64,000 nt of DNA from Brevibacillus agri (GTDB lineage Bacteria > Bacillota > Bacilli > Brevibacillales > Brevibacillaceae), in contig NZ_CP026363.1 of NCBI RefSeq assembly GCF_004117055.1, positions 912,001-976,000 on the forward strand, given 5' to 3'. A model generated the notes under the pieces. It was not told the DNA's origin, ran no database searches, and was given only the letters and a program-made list of their open reading frames with translations. Numbering within the stretch: position 1 is the stretch's first letter; the number at the start of each line of letters is the position of its first letter. This document shows, one piece after another, positions 6,638-15,690 of the stretch. The position numbers and the translations under genes were made by a program.

Positions 6638-9334
6638 ATGAGAAAGAGAACATTTGGGAGCAAGATGCTTACTGCCTGTCTGGCGCTGTCTGCCTTGCTG
6701 GTTCAGGTGGCTCCGCCATCGTATGCGGCAAATGAGCCACAGCAGAAGGCAGAGACCGGAAAAGCAGCGCAGGAGACTGTGGAATTTACCGATTTGGGGA
6801 ACAGCTATGCACGTAACGCCGTCAATCGGCTGGCCGGGCTGCACCTCATCAGCGGTCAGGGCGATGGCCGCTTCAATCCGCAAAACACCATGTCGCGCCA
6901 GGATATCGCGGTGCTGCTGACAAAGGTAGTGGGCTTGCAGCCGAGCCAGATTGAACAGGCTGTGTTTGCCGACGTGCCGAAGGAAAGCCCGTATGCTCCG
7001 TTTGTTTACGGACTCGCCGACCTTGGCGTGATGACTGGCAGAGGCAATCAGACACTCGGCGGCTCCGATCCGCTTACCCGGCAGGAGCTGGCCGTCATCT
7101 TGTCTCGCTTGATGAAGGCGAGCGGCGTCACAAAAGCGCCGGCACAAAGTACGGTCGCCTACAGCGACGAAGCGGAAATCGCCGACTACGCCAAAGCGGC
7201 GGTCGAGGAAGTGACCAACCAGCGCTGGATGCAGGGCGCGGCTGGCAAATTCAACCCGGGCGGAACCGTGACCCGCGCGGAGGCGGCAGTCATCGCGGAG
7301 CGCGTGCTCGATGCCCGCTACCAGCAGGCGGAGCAGGTGGATTTTACGGTAGACACGCCGCGTCTGAGCGTGCTTGCAGGTACGAGCGAGCGGCTGGTGG
7401 TAAAAAGCGCCAAAGGGGACGAGCTGCCTTTTACCCCGATCTTCGCCTTTGATCGCCCTGAGCTGGGTACGGTGTTGGCAGACGGAACCTTCGTCGCAGG
7501 CCCGACTCCGGGAAAAGGGAACTTGACCGTAACAGTGGGCTATAAAACCGTGACGGTCCCGGTGGAGATCAAGGACGCTGGCAAACCGCCTGTCGCAGAG
7601 GCGGGAGAGTCTGGCTCAACTGGCACAACCGCCCCGACTGTCACTGCTCCTGCCGATAGCCCGCAAGCTGGCGAGAGCAAGCCAGCGACAGAGAGCGAGA
7701 AAACGGAAACTGACCCGGCAACGGCTGCCGACGATGCGCAGCAACCAGCAGAAGAGAAAGAAGCGGTCGAGCCTGCCGAGCAGGACGAGCTGGTCAACAT
7801 CGCTCCTGGCAGCTTCACCTCGGTCGCTACTTTTGGACCGCCGGACTCGTATTTCCAGCAGGTGGAAAAGCAGTATCCAGGCCCTGTAGGCGGACTGGTC
7901 ACGCCTTCCGAGGAATGGACCGGGTACAACCGTCAGTTCGGCCGCAAGGTGACGGTTGCGCTCAACGAAGCAAAGCCGCTGGAGCGGGTCGCGTTGACGT
8001 TCAAGCAGCAAAAAACGTCCGGGATCACGCTGCCGGAATACATGGAAGTCGAAGTGTCCCGCGACGGTAAAGCGTGGTCGTACGCCGGACGCGCTGTCCA
8101 CGACGTTCCTGCTAGCGAGAATCAGGTGGTCGTGCGCACGCTCGCCGTCACGCTGCCTGATGTACAAACGCGTTACGTCCGGGTATCGTTCCCGGTGAAG
8201 GTGTTTGCTTTTGCCCGCCAATTGGAGGTCTGGGCGAAAAACGAGAGCGACTGGCAAGGCGGAGCTGTCCTCTTGCCGCCGCCAAGCCCGGCGAAAGCGA
8301 CGCAGGACCAAAAAGCGACGCGCCGCGTGGAAAACATGCTGCTCGCTTACTCGGGAGCGTATGGAGAGCGCGGAACGTGGACGAAGGAAGATTTTCTGCC
8401 GATGGTCGGCTATCGCACTGCGGACGGCTACATGCGCGACCAGATGTTCGACACGATCCTTTTCCTGCCGTACCAGAACATGCCTGTCACCAAAGACGGC
8501 TGGCGCGGCTACATGAATGACTTGTTCGGTACTGGCAAGCAGCTCGATGCGTTGAACCAGGCGATGCGGGAGTACAATCGCCTGCGCGGTACGCTGTACA
8601 CGACGCCGACCCAGGAAAATGTCGTGCTGGCCTTGCCGTATCCAAACGCTGCTCAAACCAACTTCGGCCAGATTGCGGACAACAAGCCGTCCTTGTCGTT
8701 CAATCCTGCGGGAATCGGGGAGGAACAGGCTTACCTGAACCGCAAGGCGGCGCTGGAATGGTACTTCCAGGAGCTGCAAAAGCGCTGGAACAAGGAAGGG
8801 TACGCCTATCTGAAGCTGGAAGGCATCTACTGGTTCCACGAGCTGATCGAGGACAGCGCCCCGAAAGAGCGCACCCTCATTCGCGACATGGCCAGCATGG
8901 TGCATAACGAAGCGCTGCGTTTTTACTGGATTCCTTACTACGGGGCGCCGGGCGTGGCCGAGTGGAAGTCGTTGTCCTTCGATTACGCGTTCCTGCAGCC
9001 TAACTACTACAGCGACAAGCCTGTGCAGCTCGACCGGATCGAAGGCGTGCTGGACGTCGTCAGCAAGTACGGGATGGGCGTAGAGATCGAAGGGGACGAG
9101 CGGATGTACCGCGATCCGAAGTTCTACCAGACTTACTACAACCAGCTCGTAGCTGCCCACAAGCTGGGGATGGACAAAAACAACATCCACGCTTACTACT
9201 ACGGCTCCAAGACGCTGATCGAGTCGGCGAACAGCAAGGACCCGGTCATGCGCGCCATTTACGACGATACGTACAAATGGATGCGCGGACGTTTTGACCG
9301 GGAAGAATATTTTGAGGCGACCGAGCTGCCTTAG
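6638..9334 (+). CDS. S-layer-homology surface protein with C-terminal DUF4855-like domain
   Basis: An 898-residue exported cell-surface protein. A signal peptide (residues 1-31, ending PSYA) is followed by three SLH repeats (about 46-225: LGNSYARNAVNRLAGLHLISGQGDGRFNPQNTMSR is cut across two typical SLH blocks), which bind secondary cell-wall polymer. An Ig-like stretch (about 235-310) follows, then an acidic Pro/Glu/Thr-rich linker (about 315-385). A discoidin-like beta domain (about 390-535, DGKAWSYAGRAVHD...RYVRVSFPV) precedes a C-terminal domain (about 555-890) beginning RVENMLLAYSGAY and containing MFDTILFLPYQNM, which I recognise as DUF4855, a probable TIM-barrel-like domain of unknown activity. 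An in-frame TTG at 6620 overlaps the GGAGGA ribosome site, so ATG 6638 is used. Confidence 0.85.
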   Translation: MRKRTFGSKMLTACLALSALLVQVAPPSYAANEPQQKAETGKAAQETVEFTDLGNSYARNAVNRLAGLHLISGQGDGRFNPQNTMSRQDIAVLLTKVVGLQPSQIEQAVFADVPKESPYAPFVYGLADLGVMTGRGNQTLGGSDPLTRQELAVILSRLMKASGVTKAPAQSTVAYSDEAEIADYAKAAVEEVTNQRWMQGAAGKFNPGGTVTRAEAAVIAERVLDARYQQAEQVDFTVDTPRLSVLAGTSERLVVKSAKGDELPFTPIFAFDRPELGTVLADGTFVAGPTPGKGNLTVTVGYKTVTVPVEIKDAGKPPVAEAGESGSTGTTAPTVTAPADSPQAGESKPATESEKTETDPATAADDAQQPAEEKEAVEPAEQDELVNIAPGSFTSVATFGPPDSYFQQVEKQYPGPVGGLVTPSEEWTGYNRQFGRKVTVALNEAKPLERVALTFKQQKTSGITLPEYMEVEVSRDGKAWSYAGRAVHDVPASENQVVVRTLAVTLPDVQTRYVRVSFPVKVFAFARQLEVWAKNESDWQGGAVLLPPPSPAKATQDQKATRRVENMLLAYSGAYGERGTWTKEDFLPMVGYRTADGYMRDQMFDTILFLPYQNMPVTKDGWRGYMNDLFGTGKQLDALNQAMREYNRLRGTLYTTPTQENVVLALPYPNAAQTNFGQIADNKPSLSFNPAGIGEEQAYLNRKAALEWYFQELQKRWNKEGYAYLKLEGIYWFHELIEDSAPKERTLIRDMASMVHNEALRFYWIPYYGAPGVAEWKSLSFDYAFLQPNYYSDKPVQLDRIEGVLDVVSKYGMGVEIEGDERMYRDPKFYQTYYNQLVAAHKLGMDKNNIHAYYYGSKTLIESANSKDPVMRAIYDDTYKWMRGRFDREEYFEATELP

Positions 9335-9344
9335 GGCGTGAAAA

Positions 9345-9386
9345 AAAGAGTCTGTTTCCCCGCGTGTGGTGGGAGACAGACTCTTT
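9345..9386 (+). terminator. Terminator of the SLH/DUF4855 gene
   Basis: A 16-bp stem, AAAGAGTCTGTTTCCC pairing with GGGAGACAGACTCTTT with one mismatch, followed by more Ts. It starts 10 bp after the stop codon. Confidence 0.9.
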
Positions 9387-9389
9387 TTT

Positions 9390-9751
9390 GGTGCGTGGGC
9401 GGATTAGAGGTCAGGGCGGACTTCGCTCGTGTAGCATCGGACAGAGTCAGGCCCCTTCAAGCTTGCTTGCAGCAGCAGCGCTGTTCGCTACACGGGAGAA
9501 GACGGCATTTTTCCGAGCGTCTGCCCACGGATCGCTACCAGATCGCGCAAGATCGCCGCTCGCATCGAAACGAGCCGCGGACACGGGTGATAGTAGTCTT
9601 GGCCGTTGGAGCATTTTTTGCCGAAAACAGGGACACCGGACAAGGCAATTTGCTTTTTCCACAAGCTTTTCAGCGCAGAAAAGTGCCGCCATGACCTTCG
9701 TTGCAAGCACCTTTTATTACGTACAGGCTGCCACTCGTCCCTGACCTGTGC
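9390..9751. other. Intergenic stretch without a supported gene
   Basis: About 360 bp between the SLH-gene terminator and the stop of the convergent MFS gene. Short open frames exist on both strands, for example 72 codons on the minus strand at 9488-9706. None has a convincing ribosome site or family motif. I see no clear RNA structure. Confidence 0.5.
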
Positions 9752-10990
9752 CTAGTCTGCCTGTTTGGCCGGGATCATGCGGAACAAGACGATATACAGA
9801 TAGGCGCTGAGCAAGGTAATCCCGAGAATCACGCTGAACACTCCCAGCGGAGAGAGCCATTGGGACAGCCCGATCGTCAGCGGGGCAATGAAGCGTCCGA
9901 TGGAAAACTGCAGCGAAGAAGCCCCCATATACTGCCCGCGCGCGTCTTCTGGCGAGTATTTGCTGATGAAGCTTTGCGCGACCGGCGTGCGGATCAGCTC
10001 GCCCAAGGTCAGTACGCCCATACAGGCGAACAGCAGCCAAATATTTGTGGTAAAGGCCATGAAAAACATGCCGAATCCGTACAGGACAGACGAAATCACG
10101 AGGCTGTTGCGGTCGTTCCAGCTTTCAAACCAGCGCGTGACAGGCAGGGTGAACAGGACGACGAGCAGGCCGTTTAGTCCCATCAGCCAGCCGAATGCGC
10201 TCGTGCCCCCCACAGACAGCTTCCAGTCGCCCCAGGACAGCAGCGTCTGGTCAAAGACGTGCTCTTTGATGTACAAAGCCATGTACATATCGAGCTGCAT
10301 GAAGGCGAAAGCGATCAGGATGCCCGCGACGATGTAGAGGGCGAAAGCCTTGTCGCGGAAAATAATCGCGTAGCTTTTGAATTGCTGGGTCAGGGAAAAA
10401 CGTTCCTTGGCCTTTTCCTGGCGAATGTGATCGGGCAGCGTCTCTTTTATCAGGAAAAAGAGGGCGAGCGCAAACAAAAACTCGATGATTGTACAGACGA
10501 GCAACAGCTCTGAGCGGTAGTGGACGAAAAAGAACGAGCCGAGAACAGGGCCAGCCACGACCCCGATGTTCATCGCGGTGTAAAACGTGGCGAAGACGAT
10601 CCGGCGGTCTTCCTCCGTCGTCAGGTCGGCGACCATGGCAGAGCTGGCAGGCCAGTAAAGCGCCCCGCCAATCCCGATCCCGATAAACGCGATATAGTCA
10701 ATCCACGGCGATGGGGAGAAAGCAAACAGGGCAAACATCGCCGTCGACGTACAGAGCGAGAGCAGCATCGTAAATCGCCGCCCTACCCGGTCAGCCAAAT
10801 AGCCCCCGAACAGATTGAACAGCATGCCGAGCAGCGGCGGCACCATCAGGAGCAGCCCGGCTACGTCCTTGCCGAACGTATCGCTGAAGTAAAGCGCCAT
10901 AAACGGAAAGTACATCCAGAAAAAAGTATGGGTAATCAGTTCGCCAAAAAGACGCACCTTTAAGTTCAAATCCCACGAACGCCATTGCAT
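9752..10990 (-). CDS. Major facilitator superfamily (MFS) transporter, probable drug exporter
   Basis: A 412-residue inner-membrane protein with about 12 hydrophobic segments. Between segments 2 and 3 it carries the MFS signature GGYLADRVGRRFTM (motif A, G-x-L-x-D-x-x-G-R-R). The later GELIRTPVAQSFISKYSPEDARGQYMG is characteristic of multidrug-type MFS proteins of Bacilli. The ATG at 10990 (MQWRSWDLNLK) has GGAGG 10 bp upstream; the frame stays open to 11296, but that part has no membrane segments and lies in the leader. Substrate unknown. A terminator-like hairpin in the 5' leader (11132-11179) suggests attenuation control, as seen for other antibiotic-inducible pumps. Confidence 0.88.
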   Translation of the reverse strand: MQWRSWDLNLKVRLFGELITHTFFWMYFPFMALYFSDTFGKDVAGLLLMVPPLLGMLFNLFGGYLADRVGRRFTMLLSLCTSTAMFALFAFSPSPWIDYIAFIGIGIGGALYWPASSAMVADLTTEEDRRIVFATFYTAMNIGVVAGPVLGSFFFVHYRSELLLVCTIIEFLFALALFFLIKETLPDHIRQEKAKERFSLTQQFKSYAIIFRDKAFALYIVAGILIAFAFMQLDMYMALYIKEHVFDQTLLSWGDWKLSVGGTSAFGWLMGLNGLLVVLFTLPVTRWFESWNDRNSLVISSVLYGFGMFFMAFTTNIWLLFACMGVLTLGELIRTPVAQSFISKYSPEDARGQYMGASSLQFSIGRFIAPLTIGLSQWLSPLGVFSVILGITLLSAYLYIVLFRMIPAKQAD

Positions 10991-11131
10991 GACACAAATT
11001 CCTCCATTTCTTTTTACGTTCAAATAATCAGCAGGTGCCGTGACCGCGCTTTTTTCCGAAAGAGGACAAGGCGGCTGCTCTTTTTGGGCCAAACATCTCG
11101 ATGCACGGCTCTTCGCGGGTTTTTCCACAAC

Positions 11132-11179
11132 AAAAAGCGCAAACGGCTGGAGAGACAATGCTCTTTTCCGCTTGCGCTT
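11132..11179 (-). promoter_or_regulatory. Candidate transcription attenuator in the MFS leader
   Basis: On the minus strand AAGCGCAAGCGG pairs with CCGTTTGCGCTT (12 bp, one G-T pair) and the right arm runs into TTTTTGTTG. It lies about 140 nt upstream of the MFS start codon, on the same strand and inside the likely leader, so it could end transcription before the gene. No antiterminator or leader peptide was identified with confidence. Confidence 0.4.
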
Positions 11180-11690
11180 GATCGGACGATACAAGGGTGG
11201 CAGGAAAATCCGAAAAATCGGGGAGCAAAGAAGGCTTTGTGCCCACGAAAAAAGGGTACAAAAAGCCAACTGCTCACACCGCGTATCGGCACCCACCAGT
11301 CATATCGGGAAAAAGACGGAAGCGGTTCAGGCATCCTGCAGTATCAAACGATAGATAGGGTTGGTAAGAGGCGGGGCCTCTCAGCAAAAGGCCCTACCTA
11401 AGCAGTGATAACTACAGAAAACACCATGAACTCAGCACTCCCGTCTTTCAAAATATTTGAACAGGTAAACTCTTGTTGATTAGAATACTCTACGGAAATG
11501 ATTTTAGGCAAGAGAAATTTTCGCTTTTTTTGGAATTGTACCAAGCGCTGTCAGCTTCCGCCCCGTTGCGCGCTCGCAGGTGGTATGATAGTCAGGACGA
11601 GGCGGACAGAGTCGGAGCCTGATTGAAAAAGCGCCGCACATTCGGTAAAATATTTTTTATTAAGTTCATGATGAAAACGGGGGAGATTGA
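11180..11690. other. Divergent intergenic region with MFS leader and aminopeptidase upstream region
   Basis: About 500 bp between the divergent MFS and aminopeptidase genes. Open frames on the minus strand (up to 104 codons) lack family features. A GC-rich inverted stretch near 11379-11400 (GGGCCT...AGGCCC) may form a short hairpin. TATGAT near 11583 resembles a -10 element, but I see no matching -35. No gene is supported. Confidence 0.4.
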
Positions 11691-12803
11691 ATGTTGGACA
11701 CTCGAATTGTCAAGCTGGCAGAAAATCTGCTCAGTCATTCCGTGCGGTTGCAGGAAAAGGAAACGCTGTTGATTGAAGTGCGCGGGGAAGGCCACGCGCT
11801 GGCAAAAGAGCTGGTCAAGCAAGCGTACGCCAAGGGAGCCTATCCGTTTGTGCGGGTTCTGGACATGCAAATCCAGCGGGAGCTGATGATGGGAACAAGC
11901 GCAGAGCGGGCGACCCATCTGGCCAAGTGGGAAGAGCCGATGTTCAAGGATCTCGATACGTATATCGTTATCAACGGCCCGTCCAATGACAGCGAAATGT
12001 CAGATGTGCCGGTAGACCGTCGCCGCGCCCACCAGAGCGTGATGCAAGAGCTGAACGATTACCTCGTATCGAATGTGCGCTGGACGCTGCTCAACTACCC
12101 GACAACGGCGATGGCCCAGAGTGCCAACATGTCTACAGAGGCGTTCGAAGACTTTTACTTCGATGTCTGCTCCCTGGACTACAAAAAGATGCACGAGGCA
12201 TTCCTCCCGTTGAAACAATTGATGGACCGCACAGACAAAGTGCGTCTGGTCGGGCCGGGAACCGACCTGCGCTTCTCGATCAAGGACATCCCGAACGTCA
12301 TCTGCTCCGGACTGCGCAATATCCCGGACGGCGAAATCTTCACCGCACCTGTGCGCGATTCGGTGAACGGCAAGATTACGTTCAACACAGCGACCAGCTA
12401 TATGGGCACCCGGTTTGAAAATGTCAGCCTGACGTTTGAAAACGGCAAAATCGTAGAAGCGACCGCCAACAACACCGAGAAGCTCAACCAAATTTTCGAC
12501 ACGGACGAAGGCGCGCGGTACATCGGCGAGTTTGCGATCGGCGTGCACCCGTACATTTTGCATCCGATGAACGACATCCTGTTCGACGAGAAGATTGCGG
12601 GCAGCTTCCACTTCACGCCAGGCCGCGCGTATGAAAACGCGGACAACGGCAACCGCAGCCAGATCCACTGGGACATGGTGAATATCCAGCGCCCTGAGTA
12701 CGGCGGCGGCGAAATCTGGTTTGACGACGTCCTGATTCGCAAGGACGGCCTGTTTGTCCTGCCTGAGCTGCAAGGGCTGAACCCGGAAAACCTGAAAGGG
12801 TAA
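11691..12803 (+). CDS. ampS: M29-family aminopeptidase (AmpS/AmpII type)
   Basis: A 370-residue cytoplasmic metallo-aminopeptidase that removes N-terminal residues from peptides using two metal ions. The M29 ligand pattern is present: Glu215 (DGEIFTAP), Glu280 (YIGEFAIG), His307 (GSFHFTPG), and His326 with Asp328 (IHWDMV), spaced as in the thermophilic and staphylococcal AmpS enzymes. The start ATG at 11691 has GGGGGAGA in front. The N-terminal domain (1-190) and C-terminal catalytic part are complete. The gene stands alone with its own terminator. Confidence 0.93.
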   Translation: MLDTRIVKLAENLLSHSVRLQEKETLLIEVRGEGHALAKELVKQAYAKGAYPFVRVLDMQIQRELMMGTSAERATHLAKWEEPMFKDLDTYIVINGPSNDSEMSDVPVDRRRAHQSVMQELNDYLVSNVRWTLLNYPTTAMAQSANMSTEAFEDFYFDVCSLDYKKMHEAFLPLKQLMDRTDKVRLVGPGTDLRFSIKDIPNVICSGLRNIPDGEIFTAPVRDSVNGKITFNTATSYMGTRFENVSLTFENGKIVEATANNTEKLNQIFDTDEGARYIGEFAIGVHPYILHPMNDILFDEKIAGSFHFTPGRAYENADNGNRSQIHWDMVNIQRPEYGGGEIWFDDVLIRKDGLFVLPELQGLNPENLKG

Positions 12804-12819
12804 CCACGAGAAAAACAAG

Positions 12820-12849
12820 CCATCATGCTACGAGCATGGTGGTTTTTTT
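12820..12849 (+). terminator. Terminator of the aminopeptidase gene
   Basis: CCATCATGCT / AGCATGGTGG stem (10 bp with one G-T pair), triloop ACG, followed by seven Ts, 17 bp after the stop. Confidence 0.9.
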
Positions 12850-12998
12850 GGCAACGATAGTTTCCGCCAAAGGCTTGGCGCAGCCGAGATTGCTGTGGCC
12901 TGCAGGCAGCTTGCGGGAGCGCGGGCAATTTGGGAGGCGGGCATGTCAGGCGTCCTTTTGCTACAATAGGGAAAAAGCATGGAACAGAGGGATCAGAC

Positions 12999-13934
12999 GT
13001 GAGCCGCAAAGACTGGATGGAATACACCGTCAAGGAAGAAGACACCGGAATGAACGTGGAACAAATTGTCCGGCAAAAGCTGAGCGTATCCGGGCGCATG
13101 ATGCAGCGGCTGACGAGAAGCAAAGGGATTTTGCTCAACCGCAAGCCGCCTTTTTTGCAGCGGCAGGTGAAGGCGGGAGATGTGATCGCTGTGCGCGTAG
13201 CCGATCGGCAGGAGCAGCTTCAACCGCCGCCGCAGCTTGCTGCCCAACCGTTGACCACGGACAGCAAGGTTGTTCCGGTGGACATTTTGTATGAGGACGA
13301 TCATTTGCTGGTCGCAAACAAACCGGCAGGCTTGATGGTGCATCCCGTCAAGCAGGAGCATAATGAAACATTGTTGCACTCGTTGGCTGATCTGTTCGCC
13401 AAAAGGGGAGAGAGCGTCAGCATCCATCCCGTGCATCGACTCGATAAAGACACCTCCGGGGCCATCCTCGTGGCAAAGAGCAGCTACGGCCATCAGTTGG
13501 CTGACCGGGTCCTGCGCGAAGGAGGCCTGCACCGCGAATATTTGGCCGTAGTCAGCGGACGGCTGGCAGATGGCACGGGGACGATTGAAGCGCCCATCGG
13601 CAAAGACCCGCGCCATCCGACGAAAAGGCGGGTGACAGACGGCGGAGATCACGCTGTCACGCACTACGAGGTGAAACAGACTTCGGAAGGGATGTCTCTC
13701 GTCCGCGTCTGGCTGGAGACGGGGCGAACGCACCAAATACGCGTACACTTCGCCCATATCGGCCACCCGCTCGCAGGAGACACGCTGTACGGCGGAGCGA
13801 GAGGGCTGTTGCGCAGGCAGGCATTGCATGCCGCCAGCTTGCGCTTTGTGCATCCGCTGCTCGAAAAGGAGCTGGCGGTAGAAGCTCCGGTGCCAGCAGA
13901 CATGAGGCGGTTGCTGCAGGCTGAATTTGCATAG
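12999..13934 (+). CDS. RluA-family RNA pseudouridine synthase
   Basis: A 311-residue enzyme that isomerises specific uridines in rRNA or tRNA. Residues 10-75 form an S4-like RNA-binding region (NVEQIVRQKLSVSGRMMQRLTRSKGILLN). The catalytic motif HRLDKDTSG is at 146-154, with the nucleophilic Asp149. The late motifs TGRTHQIRVHFAHIGHPLAGDTLYGG are typical of RluA. The GTG at 12999 (AGAGGGA upstream) was chosen over an ORF extension to 12930. Related B. subtilis proteins include YjbO, YhcT and YlyB; the target uridine cannot be told. Confidence 0.92.
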   Translation: MSRKDWMEYTVKEEDTGMNVEQIVRQKLSVSGRMMQRLTRSKGILLNRKPPFLQRQVKAGDVIAVRVADRQEQLQPPPQLAAQPLTTDSKVVPVDILYEDDHLLVANKPAGLMVHPVKQEHNETLLHSLADLFAKRGESVSIHPVHRLDKDTSGAILVAKSSYGHQLADRVLREGGLHREYLAVVSGRLADGTGTIEAPIGKDPRHPTKRRVTDGGDHAVTHYEVKQTSEGMSLVRVWLETGRTHQIRVHFAHIGHPLAGDTLYGGARGLLRRQALHAASLRFVHPLLEKELAVEAPVPADMRRLLQAEFA

Positions 13935-13949
13935 GTGTGAGGAAAAGAA

Positions 13950-13976
13950 AAGGACTTTGCCAGAAGTCCTTTTTTT
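13950..13976 (+). terminator. Terminator of the pseudouridine synthase gene
   Basis: AAGGACTT / AAGTCCTT stem with a 6-nt loop and a run of Ts, 16 bp after the stop codon. Confidence 0.85.
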
Positions 13977-14106
13977 CGTATAGAGCCGATGTTTATCCGG
14001 CATGCGTGCAAGATGGCGAGACTGGGGACGAAGGGAGAAGCAAGACTCAAGGCCGCGTCAATGGCCTGGCTCAGCCAAATTTTCTAATGGGCAAAACGAA
14101 AGGGAG

Positions 14107-14136
14107 TTGAATAACGTAACAGTGTTATGTTACATT
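14107..14136 (+). promoter_or_regulatory. yhbD promoter with a MerR-style operator in the spacer
   Basis: TTGAAT (14107-14112), an 18-bp spacer and TACATT (14131-14136). The dyad GTAACA-N6-TGTTAC (14116-14133) lies almost wholly within the spacer, and a nested TAACA-G-TGTTA dyad sits inside it. This is the geometry of MerR-family operators, and the downstream gene product begins with a MerR-like HTH, so autoregulation is plausible. Promoter assignment is inferred. Confidence 0.5.
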
Positions 14137-14155
14137 GTTTTTGGAGGTGCTTTAC

Positions 14156-14779
14156 ATGGACCCTAACCTGATCTCAAAAAAGGAGTTGCTGGAGCTGACG
14201 GGGATATCGTACGGCCAACTGTACCGCTGGAAGCGCAAAAACCTGATTCCAGAGGACTGGTTTATTCGGCGGGCGACTTTTACCGGACAGGAAACCTTTT
14301 TCCCGCGAGAACAGATCATGAACAGGATCGAAAAGATCGTTCACATGAAAGACGACTTGTCTCTCGATGAGCTGGCCGACATGTTTTCCCCCAATTTGGC
14401 TAGTACGCAACTGACCTCCGACGAGCTGCTTGCGCGAAACATTGTTTCTGTGCATTCCCTGGAGCTGTTTGCAAAGTACTACGGCAAGCCGGAGGTGTAC
14501 TCGTTCGAGCAGATGCTGTACGTCTACGTCCTGGATCGGTTGTTGAAAACGGGGGAAATGAGCGTCGACGAGAGCGGCGGGCTGTTGCAGGTGCTGGTCG
14601 ATCACTATCCGAGCTTTGAGGGCAAGGCTTGCGAACTGATTTTTGTGCGGAAAATGGGGATTTCCACGTTTGCGCTGGTGCAAGGCTCCGCTGATCTGCA
14701 TTTTGACAGCGGGACGAAATGGGTGGTTCGGCTGAACTTGGCCGCATGCATAGAAGAGTTGAAAGCAAAAATCTTGTAG
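14156..14779 (+). CDS. yhbD: YhbD-like protein (DUF4004) with N-terminal MerR-type HTH
   Basis: A 207-residue protein. Residues 1-60 (LISKKELLELTGISYGQL then YRWKRKNLIPEDWF) resemble a MerR DNA-binding domain adapted to the YhbD/DUF4004 family. The rest has no catalytic motifs. The ATG at 14156 follows TGGAGGTGC. In B. subtilis yhbD precedes the bactofilin genes yhbE and yhbF, which are needed for flagellar hook and filament assembly. The same order is seen here, with the next gene 18 bp downstream, so it probably regulates or assists the bactofilin. Confidence 0.85.
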   Translation: MDPNLISKKELLELTGISYGQLYRWKRKNLIPEDWFIRRATFTGQETFFPREQIMNRIEKIVHMKDDLSLDELADMFSPNLASTQLTSDELLARNIVSVHSLELFAKYYGKPEVYSFEQMLYVYVLDRLLKTGEMSVDESGGLLQVLVDHYPSFEGKACELIFVRKMGISTFALVQGSADLHFDSGTKWVVRLNLAACIEELKAKIL

Positions 14780-14797
14780 GCATAGGAGATGAAGGCG

Positions 14798-15523
14798 ATG
14801 AGCGAAAACAAGCCAGACCTCGTCATTCACGGCTCGGTGAATGCTTCGGGAGGCACGTATAACAAAGTAGATGTGCAGGGCTTTGGCAAAATCAAAGGGG
14901 ATGTGGAGTGCGAGACGCTGCATTGCGCGGGCCATCTCGGCATCGCCGGGAATGTGCGGGGAGCATCGGCAAAGGTGGAGGGAAATTCGTCCATCAGCGG
15001 CAACGCCGAGCTGGAAACGATCGAGGTGTACGGCCAGCTCGATGTGGATGGTGACTTGTCTTTTACCAAAATGAGAGTAGACGGCAACACGAAGGTGCGC
15101 GGCAGCCTGACAGGCGAAGAAGTGAAGGTGCGCGGCATGCTGAAGACGACAGGGGATTGCGAAGCAGAAGTGTTCTCTGCAAAAGGCGCGTTTACCGTTG
15201 GCGGCCTGCTGAATGCAGGGCGGATCGAAGTCTATCTGCACGCCGGCTGCGAGGCAAAGGAAATGGGCGGAGAGTACATCGAGGTCCGCAAAGGAGGCAG
15301 CAGCACGCTCAACAAGCTGTTGAAGCACATTTTTAACAACGCCTTCATCCTCTCGGTAGACACGATTGAAGGCGATGACATTTATTTGGAATATACACAC
15401 GCCAAGGTCGTTCGCGGCAAAAACGTCGAGATTGGACCGGGCTGCGAGATTGAGCTGGTCGAGTCTTCGGAAGAGTTTCGTCTCGATCCCGACTCCCAGG
15501 TCAAGCAGCATGTAAAGCGGTGA
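14798..15523 (+). CDS. Bactofilin-like polymer-forming cytoskeletal protein (YhbE/YhbF type)
   Basis: A 241-residue protein built of short beta-helix turns with recurring hydrophobic, Gly and Val positions (GFGKIKGDVECETLHCAG; GNVRGASAKVEGNSSISG; VYGQLDVDGDLSFTKMRVDG). This is the pattern of bactofilins, which polymerise under the membrane. ATG 14798 is used because the AGGAG site directly abuts an alternative ATG at 14789. B. subtilis has two such proteins in tandem (YhbE/BacE and YhbF/BacF), while here there is one. A role in flagellar assembly or envelope organisation is inferred from that system. Confidence 0.85.
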   Translation: MSENKPDLVIHGSVNASGGTYNKVDVQGFGKIKGDVECETLHCAGHLGIAGNVRGASAKVEGNSSISGNAELETIEVYGQLDVDGDLSFTKMRVDGNTKVRGSLTGEEVKVRGMLKTTGDCEAEVFSAKGAFTVGGLLNAGRIEVYLHAGCEAKEMGGEYIEVRKGGSSTLNKLLKHIFNNAFILSVDTIEGDDIYLEYTHAKVVRGKNVEIGPGCEIELVESSEEFRLDPDSQVKQHVKR

Positions 15524-15690
15524 GGCCGACAGGTTGAAACCCTCGGCTTGGCATTTGGATATCCGGCTGCCATATGCCGTGGTGTACATCTCTGGGAAAA
15601 GAGCAGTTGCAAAAAAAGCATGCGAAAACTCATTCTGGCAAAGCAACAAACGGCCTAGAGTAGCGGGTGGATGCTATGCAGCCGGACAAA

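Noticed and set aside
9488..9706. 72-codon minus-strand frame in the gap before the MFS gene
   Set aside because: A phrase such as CSNGQDYYHPCPRLVSMRAA looks protein-like, but no ribosome site, family or conserved context supports it.
10991..11296. N-terminal extension of the MFS transporter frame by 102 codons
   Set aside because: The extension is Cys/Arg-rich without membrane segments, includes the candidate attenuator, and a good ribosome site stands before ATG 10990.
15540..15690. Possible small gene between the bactofilin and tetR
   Set aside because: No start codon with a ribosome site; only a terminator hairpin is evident.
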